Source: a bacterium
Lineage (GTDB): Bacteria > JALSQH01
Reading direction: 5' to 3'
DNA: 8,396 nucleotides
Assembly (NCBI GenBank): GCA_026985515.1
Contig: JALSQH010000171.1
Location: 1-8,396 of the forward strand
The first letter of the stretch is position 1; every line of letters begins with the position of its first letter. A program made the position numbers and the translations under genes. The notes beneath the pieces were generated by a model. It had not been told where the DNA came from. It searched no databases and saw nothing but the letters and a program-made list of their open reading frames with translations. Shown here piece by piece: positions 1-6,605 of this stretch.

Positions 1-1308
1 ACTCCCATCTCCTCCCATCAGATTCAATACATAAGGATTATTACCCCATTTAAAATACATTGTTCCACCTTCTGGAATAAATTCCTGACTATTGAAATGA
101 AGTTTAAAACCACCAATAGGGCAATTTATCTCATTGTTTTCATTTATATAGCATAAATCCTTTTCAGAAAAACTTTTATCCGTATAAATCCACAATAATT
201 TTTTGACCCTGTCCTTTAAAGAGACCGTGGTTACAGGGCTAAAATAGAGATCAAGAAAAGTTACATATTGCCTAGAGGAACCGGTAACATAATAAAAATA
301 AAAACTTATTCCAATCCAGTTATCCTTAAGCATATTGATTCTTGGAGCGATATCAATTACTCTTGTTGCTAAAACCTCAGTGGTAAGACTCAGTTGCCTA
401 CTCCCATTTTTTTGAACAGCGGTATATTTCATCAAATTTCCATATTTATCCAGTACAAGCACATTCAGAGTTCTTTCATCTTTTCCGTGAAATAAGAGAG
501 GGTAAGCCTTTACAATTTTTCTTTCATAAAGGGAAAAGCTCAGTTTCTTATCAACCACGCACTTCCATTTTTCCAATTTATTCTGATAACAATACCCTAT
601 TACTAACCGGGGAGTGGAGGAAGTTTCAGAAATACTATCAGGGAAATAGGTATAAGAAAAATCAGAAACATTTGTAAACTCTGTAACTCCATCAGTGGCA
701 AAATACTCAGATATCCCCTCAGGAGAGGCTAAATTGGCCTCCCTGGTGGCTATATCCCAACCTCCAAGAGTTTCATTTTCTTCATAGTCGGTAATAAGGG
801 AAGGATAAAGAAAACCCCACATTATTAATTCAGGTTTTAAAGGAGTGAAAAAAGTCAGCGGTGTGGAGCAAACATAAGTTAATTTCCCATTAGTTTCAAT
901 ATAATATGCAAGCGTATAGGTTTTCCCTGCCGTGATTGGTACAGTTTTCGTTACAGGAGGAGAAAACCTGCTAAATTCTCCAAAATATATATACCTGTAG
1001 TACTGCTGGCTATCCAGAGATTTCTTAGAAGTAATTCCTTCTAAAACTTCTCTGTACACATAGTCTGAATCAAATAAAATAACGATGAATTTTTCAGCAC
1101 CTGGATAGTTTTTACTATCATGAGGAGAAAATGTAAGTTCCAATTTTCCCAAACGTCTATCAAAGGAATATGAAACTGGAAACCTGTAAAAACAGTCGGG
1201 CTCTTTATCATAAAACAAGTGCTTATATGATCGGTTTTTATGAGAACATCCAGCACTCACAAAGATCATCAAAAATATTACTATAGATATCCAATATCTT
1301 TTCTTCAT
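1..1308 (-). CDS. Putative lipoprotein with Fn3-like N-terminal region and propeller-like repeats (3' end outside window)
   Basis: The frame is open for 436 codons from the ATG at 1306-1308 to the window edge, with no stop, so the C-terminus is missing. The start is set by a perfect AGGAGG five bases upstream. The N-terminus is a lipoprotein signal: MKKR, a hydrophobic stretch, then lipobox VSAGC with Cys21 as the predicted lipidated residue and Ser at +2. Residues about 45-150 are beta-rich and could be a fibronectin-III-like fold. Residues about 240-375 contain a Cys pair (240, 250) and strand-rich segments such as VLVLDKYGNLMKY. The pattern resembles residues 209-375 of the 524-residue lipoprotein encoded just upstream, suggesting divergent paralogs. 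No known family is recognised and no catalytic motif is visible. It probably sits on the periplasmic or outer face of the envelope. Gene reality is near certain; function is unknown. Confidence 0.9.
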   Translation of the reverse strand, partial: MKKRYWISIVIFLMIFVSAGCSHKNRSYKHLFYDKEPDCFYRFPVSYSFDRRLGKLELTFSPHDSKNYPGAEKFIVILFDSDYVYREVLEGITSKKSLDSQQYYRYIYFGEFSRFSPPVTKTVPITAGKTYTLAYYIETNGKLTYVCSTPLTFFTPLKPELIMWGFLYPSLITDYEENETLGGWDIATREANLASPEGISEYFATDGVTEFTNVSDFSYTYFPDSISETSSTPRLVIGYCYQNKLEKWKCVVDKKLSFSLYERKIVKAYPLLFHGKDERTLNVLVLDKYGNLMKYTAVQKNGSRQLSLTTEVLATRVIDIAPRINMLKDNWIGISFYFYYVTGSSRQYVTFLDLYFSPVTTVSLKDRVKKLLWIYTDKSFSEKDLCYINENNEINCPIGGFKLHFNSQEFIPEGGTMYFKWGNNPYVLNLMGGDGS

Positions 1309-1313
1309 AATAT

Positions 1314-1319
1314 CCTCCT
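1314..1319 (-). promoter_or_regulatory. Ribosome binding site of the left-edge lipoprotein gene
   Basis: AGGAGG on the minus strand lies five bases before the ATG at 1306-1308. It is the strongest Shine-Dalgarno sequence in the window and fixes the start of that gene. Its first two bases are the last two of a TAG stop at 1318-1320 that closes the relic reading frame in this gap. Confidence 0.85.
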
Positions 1320-1386
1320 ATTTCTTTACATGCACCATTAAGACTTTTTCCTGAGGATCATAATCAAATTTCTGAAACCGATCTAT
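1318..1386 (-). pseudogene. Relic of a C-terminal tail related to the 1203-residue lipoprotein
   Basis: Within the 95-base gap between two lipoprotein genes, one minus-strand frame reads 22 residues and then TAG. It contains FDYDPQEKVLMVHVKK immediately before the stop. The 1203-residue lipoprotein ends FDYDEDNDVLKIKVVK, also directly before TAG. The two tails align without a gap, with 8 of 16 residues identical and the 12 bases for FDYD the same. The relic frame is closed by TAG at 1387-1389, has no usable start, and is in a different frame from the 524-residue gene that ends at 1404. I infer that it is what remains of a third family member that once stood here, its stop overlapping the next gene's ribosome binding site. 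Chance similarity over such a short span is possible. Confidence 0.5.
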
Positions 1387-1403
1387 CTAATATCATTACT
1401 TCA

Positions 1404-2978
1404 TTACTCCTTTGAAACCTCAAAGTAATAATGTCCAGCTCTTGTGACTGGAGAATAATACCTTACTTCAGGAGAGATATCAGAAAAAGCAAGTAACCCA
1501 AGCTCCCCGGTAAACTCATATACATCAGTATCGTACACCTTTTTAAAATACTTGCCTCCATATCCTACACTAACAAATTTAACAACTCCTGGTTCCACAA
1601 CAATATATATCCTGTAAGGAAATTTCCGAATCAATGAAAAATCTGTGATTTTACGAAAGCCGCCCCTTCCCCAGAAACTTATCACCAAAGGATTATCAGA
1701 AAGATTCCAGAACATGAACTTACCATTGTCAAACAAGAGATAAAGAAAAGGTCTCAAATGACCTGAAAGATCCCTGAAAACTGCTCCTTTAACAATATCA
1801 GCAGAAAACTCTGCCACAACTTCTCCATTATGTTTGAGAACCCTCCCATCTGTAACATACCACAAATCGTATCTGTAAGGAATAATTTCTGGACAGTATC
1901 CCTCATCACCTATTTCAAAATAAGGTTCACTCACATCATCAAGAATTAAAGAAACATTATCCTCTTTAAACAGAAGCTTAACTCTTTTCTCGCGAATATC
2001 ATAAAAATTTAAATAATCATTATCCAGACCTGTAATAAAATAAGGGAAAAGGTAATAACTAAAAAACTGTTCGGTACCGATACGATTTAATTGAATGTAT
2101 TTCACTTGAGAAGCAATAAACTCTTTTTGAATTACAGTTGATGATGTATTTTCATAATAACTATATTCCCACAGATTGCTGTCCGTATCAATAACAAAAA
2201 ATTTTATGGTATTAAACCGGGAAAAGTATACAAAACGCGTCTCTACCAGAGAGAAATCAAAATCCTTAACACTGGTGGTAACCTCAAAGGAAAACTTCTC
2301 CATACGCCAGAAGTTATACCTCTCACATTTTAAATCTATTCCTGAGACATAACAAGAAATTGAATCATAATCAAGATTTTCGTTACAAACCTGGAATAAA
2401 GATAATTTCTTCGGTTCACACCCCAAACTATCCTTGATATTAAACCAATCCCAAGATGAGAGATCCCAGGGTAAGTTCAATATCAAAGAAAAACCACAAT
2501 CACTTCTCTGAAAACCCTGAAAAAAACAGTTTCCATTGGGGAAAAACATCTTTTTCACCAGAACATTTCCCAGTATCTGATAATCCTCAAAATCTGGTTT
2601 CTTTCTTGGAGAATACTCAGACTCTTCAATTTCAAAAATTGAATCAGGCGACACAGGGATTGTAAAGCCATTTTTATAATGCTGATAAAACTCCCTGTTA
2701 ACAATAAGCTTTGTCAGTTCTTTATACTGGATTTCTGAATGCCTCAAATCACCCTCAAACTCGTTTACCTTTGCCGTATTAATCAGATAAACTCTTCCAT
2801 TGTCACCATAGTCCCAGTGCAATTTTTCTTTAAATTCTCCGCTTATGTATCCCGGATAAGCTCTAAAAGTTACCAGATCAACAGGGGGAAATTTACCCGG
2901 TTTCTCTCTTTTCTCTTCACAAGAAACTGCTATAAATATCACTACTGTAACCGCCAGGACTTTCAAAACTCTTACCAT
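1404..2978 (-). CDS. Putative lipoprotein, 524 residues, propeller-like C-terminal half
   Basis: The complete ORF starts with ATG two bases after the upstream gene's TAG and ends with TAA followed in frame by TGA. The N-terminus is a short lipoprotein signal, MVRVLK, then a hydrophobic run ending IAVSC, with Cys20 predicted to be lipidated and Glu at +2. Residues about 32-120 are beta-rich and may be Fn3-like. Residues 150-220 carry six cysteines (151, 161, 187, 198, 209, 218), suggesting disulfides in an oxidising compartment. From about 258 to 490 come roughly five segments of similar make-up, each a hydrophobic strand, a turn with D/G/N, and aromatic strands (for example FFVIDTDSNLWEY, LWYVTDGRVLKHNG, LYLLFDNGKFMFW). 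This looks like beta-propeller blades, though that is inference by eye. No family or catalytic motif is recognised. It resembles the next lipoprotein downstream. Probably co-translated with its upstream neighbour. Confidence 0.92.
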   Translation of the reverse strand: MVRVLKVLAVTVVIFIAVSCEEKREKPGKFPPVDLVTFRAYPGYISGEFKEKLHWDYGDNGRVYLINTAKVNEFEGDLRHSEIQYKELTKLIVNREFYQHYKNGFTIPVSPDSIFEIEESEYSPRKKPDFEDYQILGNVLVKKMFFPNGNCFFQGFQRSDCGFSLILNLPWDLSSWDWFNIKDSLGCEPKKLSLFQVCNENLDYDSISCYVSGIDLKCERYNFWRMEKFSFEVTTSVKDFDFSLVETRFVYFSRFNTIKFFVIDTDSNLWEYSYYENTSSTVIQKEFIASQVKYIQLNRIGTEQFFSYYLFPYFITGLDNDYLNFYDIREKRVKLLFKEDNVSLILDDVSEPYFEIGDEGYCPEIIPYRYDLWYVTDGRVLKHNGEVVAEFSADIVKGAVFRDLSGHLRPFLYLLFDNGKFMFWNLSDNPLVISFWGRGGFRKITDFSLIRKFPYRIYIVVEPGVVKFVSVGYGGKYFKKVYDTDVYEFTGELGLLAFSDISPEVRYYSPVTRAGHYYFEVSKE

Positions 2979-2980
2979 TT

Positions 2981-5900
2981 CTACTTCACCACTTTAATTT
3001 TCAATACATCATTATCTTCATCATAATCAAAAACAAACTCCTTTAACTCAGTAACAACCGGAATATTTTTTAATATTGCACCCAATCTTTTATAATTCAT
3101 ATCTGTCAGAGATGAAATTCCTTCACTTAAACCCGACGCTCCAGTAGATTGAAAAACAGCAGGAAGCATCAGATAATAAAATGAAGTAAAAGGGCTAAAT
3201 ACTGCCCACCAGTGACTCTTAAGATCAACTTCTCCAAGTGTAGATTCATAGACATTAAGAGTATCAAAATTATACTTGAAATACCTTATTCCCCGTCCTC
3301 CTCCGTCAATTTTACCATCTGCAAAAGGAATAAGATAAACTTCATACAAGCCAGGCTTGTCCTTCATAGGCCTGACATAGGGGATCAAACTTAAATCAAA
3401 ATCAACAATAATTTTAGGTAGATGCTCAGTATCTATTTTTGCGGTAAGACTTACGCTATTTAAATTAATACCGAAAAAGTCCGTAGGTACTTTTTTGGCG
3501 GTGACATAGAAAGTACCAGAAATTTCAAGTCCAACTGCCAGATTAACCCTGACAGCTGTCAAATCCCAACTTTCAGGAAAGTTTTTGACATTTGTCAATG
3601 TTGTTTCTCTGTACGAAGATCCAGGAGGTGGTGTTACAAATATTGGCTGATCATGAGGCTTAATATAACTACTGATCATATGATTAAAAAAGTCGTCTAT
3701 TTGTATTTCCTCTTCATATGTTGTTGTGTTGTAGGATACACCCACAGAATACAATGACATATCACTTTCAGAGAAGAAGCAAAAATAACTTGGGCCATAG
3801 TAATATTCACCACAATGCTCCATCAAACATGTACAATTAAAGTAATCTGTATCATGATAGGCCCCTTTATATTTATCCACATCACACTGATTTACTTTCA
3901 TCCTTTTTATATCAAAGATCGTGACCTTATTGCCAAACTTTCCAGGAATAATGTTTTCCATCAGATTGTTCCATCTATAGGCTAACATATCTTCTTTTTT
4001 AACATGAACCCTGAATATCCCGCCTATTATGCTTTTATCTGGATCACCATACCATAACGAAAAAGAATCATCAGCAAGCTTACCTCCGATATCCGAATCT
4101 AAGAATTCTTTATCCTTAAGCCCACTACTAAATTCAACTTTAGGTATAAATATTCCAATCCTATATGATGGAATTCTTAAACGCATGCTCTGGGGTTCAT
4201 TTTCGCAATAACCTCTTCTGTTAATGTCTATTTCATTAAAGGTAATAGTATCTTCTGCATCCATCGTGTTATTCCTTTCAATGCTTGTATTAATCCCTAT
4301 CTCCGATCCTGTTTCTTTTATAAACTCATATATTTCCTCTGTCAGGTATCTAAAAAAGGATTTATATTCATCTTTTTTATCCTTTTCATCTAAACTTTGT
4401 TTATGCCATTTTTCTAAACTGTCTTTTCTTGGAGCAAATACGAATTTCTTTTTCCAGATTTTAAGAAATGTATTCAGGAGCTTCGCACCTATTAATTCAC
4501 TTACAAAAGTATAAAAATCACCTTCTTCTATTTTTTGTGTCTCATATGATTGACCATCATAACCAGTATACTTTTCCCCTCCAATAACTGAAAACGGTTT
4601 GTGAGAAACAATTATTCTGCTCTCATATCCTTTTTTAATCTTCTCCTTATGAAATGGAAACAACAAAAAACATCCTAACTTAGCACCATCAATATATTCG
4701 AAAATCTCCCTTAACCTTTTGGTACTTCCTCCATCACAAGTTGATCCTGAACGATCTGGAGCCAAGCAAATTGTGGGATCATTAGATTTAAAATTACTCA
4801 AATATAATTCTACCTTATTCTCTTTTCTTTCATACCTCACCACCACCATATCACTCACAGTATCACTCCCATTATTCCCCAGAAATGTACCAGGATCCCA
4901 CTTACCATTTTTAAATCCATTATCATTGAACCACTCTATCCTCTCCTGATTGAGATCTCTGGTGCGCTTTATCACCACAAGATAATATCCATCCTCCGGA
5001 AAATCAAGTTTAAACCAGGCTCCTTTCCTATCATCAGGCAACTCTTCATCTGGATTCTTAAACTCAAGTTCCGCCCTGGTAAACTTAAATGTCCTCCACT
5101 CCATCTTACTATCTGGATCTGGAGTAAACAATTCCACCCTCGAATCAGGGAAAAGAGTCAACTTTTCCAGCATAGACTCCGATAAAATATCCTTTATTTT
5201 AACTGATTCCTCTTTCAATTTCCTTATCCCAACAACATAATAGTCACACACATCAATATCTTTTTTTTCACATTCAGAAGGAATGTTACCCACTTCAAAT
5301 GTTATCTGACCGTCATAGCTGTCTATCATGGGCAATAATTCAAAATTGTTCGCATTAACCAGCACAAACCCCTCAAAGTTATTGAGATAACTACGTTTAT
5401 ATACTACTGCAGAGCTCCTTTTTATGTCAAATTCCTTCGTTGCTGACGAAGAACATCTCAAATTGGTGCATCCATTGAGCAATCTGCCATCATCATCCTG
5501 AGTTATGGGAATCATCTCATCAAAAAGAGATAAAGCATCTGTACCACCAATTAAATAAATTTTCGTTCCCTCATCATCACTTCCCATAGAAGGAGTATCA
5601 TCTATAGGAAACAGGGATGAAAACCTTCTCCCCCAATAAACATTGTACAAATACCATATACTGGTATTGTACTGACCTGCCACAGAGCCTCCCCAGAATC
5701 TTGTTGACGCCGGATATATTTTTTGATTGGTGCTTCCATATCTTCTTACCTTTCCATTCTGACCATCTACAAGGAGAGAAGTCAACCACATATTTCTATT
5801 AAACAGGAAAGTGTAACTCCAGTATGGATATATGTGTCTTCCTTGAGAATCTTTGGGTAAATCAGAAATTGAATCGGTAAGAAGATACAATGTCTTCTTG

Positions 5901-6592
5901 GGGGTACCTATGTCAACAGTCCCTTTAAACATAAACGCAAATCCGAGTCCTTTATAATCATCACTCACACGGGAACCCATATCCCAGAGCTCTTTATCAA
6001 GTTTTATTAAAATCTTTCCCGGTGAGGATTTTAAAAGTTTGTCCACATCAAGATATATTGTTAACTTCATATCATCTTTATCTCCCTCAACTTTGTACCC
6101 AACATCCTCATATTCTTTCCTTCCATTTTCCTCTACCTCCATAAGAACAAACACATTCTTATTCAACTCAGCCTTCTCCTTTAAAGGAGAAGTAAGATGG
6201 ACTTCTATTTTATACATGTTATAAATTAAAGCCTTTAAAAAATTCTTCAAAGCCTCGCTCACTCCACTAACTGCTCTGTTTATCATATCCTGGAAACTAC
6301 CAAGAGGATCATTATCAAGCAGGGAAGCCTTACCTACACTGGCACCTTTAATGGAAGTTCCTTGTCTGCTCAAGTCATTGAAAAAAGCAAGCCTTGTCCC
6401 TGGTGGGGGTGTAATATAGTTGATATTAAGATCGCTCATATTATCAACATCCCAGTTTATACCACTTACGTAACCCAACCACAGATAATGTTTATCTGGG
6501 ACCTCTTCTTCCTCATCTGAACATGAGACAATTAAAACAAAAAGTGTTATAACAACAAATATAATATACCATTTACTCCTGAATTTCTTCAT
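2981..6592 (-). CDS. Large putative lipoprotein of unknown family, 1203 residues
   Basis: The complete ORF starts with ATG 13 bases after the preceding gene, behind a good ribosome binding site, and ends with TAG. The N-terminus is a clear lipoprotein signal: MKKFRSK, a hydrophobic run, and lipobox LIVSC with Cys24, then an acidic linker (SDEEEEVPD). Residues about 97-128 could form an amphipathic helix, and residues 700-765 are lysine/glutamate-rich and look helical. Most of the rest is mixed beta. Cysteines come in close sets: 375/380, 441/449, 609/619 and a cluster at 903, 920, 922, 927 and 938. These fit local disulfides or, for the CTC cluster, a metal site. TPPPG occurs twice (61-65, 987-991). 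The extreme C-terminus, FDYDEDNDVLKIKVVK, recurs as a relic in the 1309-1403 gap. I recognise no family, enzyme motif or transmembrane barrel. It is likely surface or periplasmic and anchored by lipid; its role is unknown. Confidence 0.93.
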   Translation of the reverse strand: MKKFRSKWYIIFVVITLFVLIVSCSDEEEEVPDKHYLWLGYVSGINWDVDNMSDLNINYITPPPGTRLAFFNDLSRQGTSIKGASVGKASLLDNDPLGSFQDMINRAVSGVSEALKNFLKALIYNMYKIEVHLTSPLKEKAELNKNVFVLMEVEENGRKEYEDVGYKVEGDKDDMKLTIYLDVDKLLKSSPGKILIKLDKELWDMGSRVSDDYKGLGFAFMFKGTVDIGTPKKTLYLLTDSISDLPKDSQGRHIYPYWSYTFLFNRNMWLTSLLVDGQNGKVRRYGSTNQKIYPASTRFWGGSVAGQYNTSIWYLYNVYWGRRFSSLFPIDDTPSMGSDDEGTKIYLIGGTDALSLFDEMIPITQDDDGRLLNGCTNLRCSSSATKEFDIKRSSAVVYKRSYLNNFEGFVLVNANNFELLPMIDSYDGQITFEVGNIPSECEKKDIDVCDYYVVGIRKLKEESVKIKDILSESMLEKLTLFPDSRVELFTPDPDSKMEWRTFKFTRAELEFKNPDEELPDDRKGAWFKLDFPEDGYYLVVIKRTRDLNQERIEWFNDNGFKNGKWDPGTFLGNNGSDTVSDMVVVRYERKENKVELYLSNFKSNDPTICLAPDRSGSTCDGGSTKRLREIFEYIDGAKLGCFLLFPFHKEKIKKGYESRIIVSHKPFSVIGGEKYTGYDGQSYETQKIEEGDFYTFVSELIGAKLLNTFLKIWKKKFVFAPRKDSLEKWHKQSLDEKDKKDEYKSFFRYLTEEIYEFIKETGSEIGINTSIERNNTMDAEDTITFNEIDINRRGYCENEPQSMRLRIPSYRIGIFIPKVEFSSGLKDKEFLDSDIGGKLADDSFSLWYGDPDKSIIGGIFRVHVKKEDMLAYRWNNLMENIIPGKFGNKVTIFDIKRMKVNQCDVDKYKGAYHDTDYFNCTCLMEHCGEYYYGPSYFCFFSESDMSLYSVGVSYNTTTYEEEIQIDDFFNHMISSYIKPHDQPIFVTPPPGSSYRETTLTNVKNFPESWDLTAVRVNLAVGLEISGTFYVTAKKVPTDFFGINLNSVSLTAKIDTEHLPKIIVDFDLSLIPYVRPMKDKPGLYEVYLIPFADGKIDGGGRGIRYFKYNFDTLNVYESTLGEVDLKSHWWAVFSPFTSFYYLMLPAVFQSTGASGLSEGISSLTDMNYKRLGAILKNIPVVTELKEFVFDYDEDNDVLKIKVVK
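2986..2992 (-). promoter_or_regulatory. Ribosome binding site embedded in the end of the upstream gene
   Basis: GTGGTGA, which matches GAGGTGA at six of seven bases, lies seven bases before the ATG at 2976-2978. It falls entirely within the last codons of the 1203-residue gene, whose TAG (2981-2983) sits between it and the start. This supports the chosen start and implies translational coupling of the two lipoproteins. Confidence 0.7.
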
Positions 6593-6596
6593 CTTC

Positions 6597-6604
6597 TCAC
6601 CCCC
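6597..6604 (-). promoter_or_regulatory. Ribosome binding site of the 1203-residue lipoprotein gene
   Basis: GGGGGTGA, which matches the canonical GGAGGTGA at seven of eight bases, lies four bases before the ATG at 6590-6592. It begins one base beyond the upstream gene's TAA (6606-6608). It supports the chosen start and shows there is no room for a separate promoter between the two genes. Confidence 0.75.
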
Positions 6605-6605
6605 T

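Noticed and set aside
1041-1256. A 71-codon minus-strand frame
   Set aside because: It lies out of frame inside the lipoprotein gene at 1-1308, has no good ribosome binding site, and its start falls within that gene's signal-peptide region. It is a shadow.
1309-1403. Promoter or terminator for the left-edge gene
   Set aside because: I saw no convincing -35/-10 pair and no GC-rich hairpin followed by a T run on the minus strand. The gap is better explained by the relic tail and the ribosome binding site.
1401-1406. Tandem TAA-TGA stops as a frameshift or readthrough site joining the 524-residue gene to the FDYD tail
   Set aside because: The tail is in another frame and has its own stops directly upstream (TAG at 1387-1389, TGA at 1393-1395, TAA at 1396-1398), so no single slip joins them. 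No slippery heptamer was seen.
2739-3026. Plus-strand frame of 95 codons across the junction of two lipoprotein genes
   Set aside because: It is antisense to two well-supported genes, shows low-complexity Ser/Phe/Tyr content typical of reversed coding sequence, and no ribosome binding site was seen.
4224-4514. Plus-strand frame of 96 codons with hydrophobic stretches
   Set aside because: It is antisense to the 1203-residue gene. Its hydrophobic Ser/Leu-rich look is what reversed Lys/Glu-rich codons give.
3620-6412. Two TPPPG motifs in the 1203-residue protein as evidence of an internal duplication
   Set aside because: Sequence after each motif does not align by eye, so five residues alone are too little to claim a repeat.
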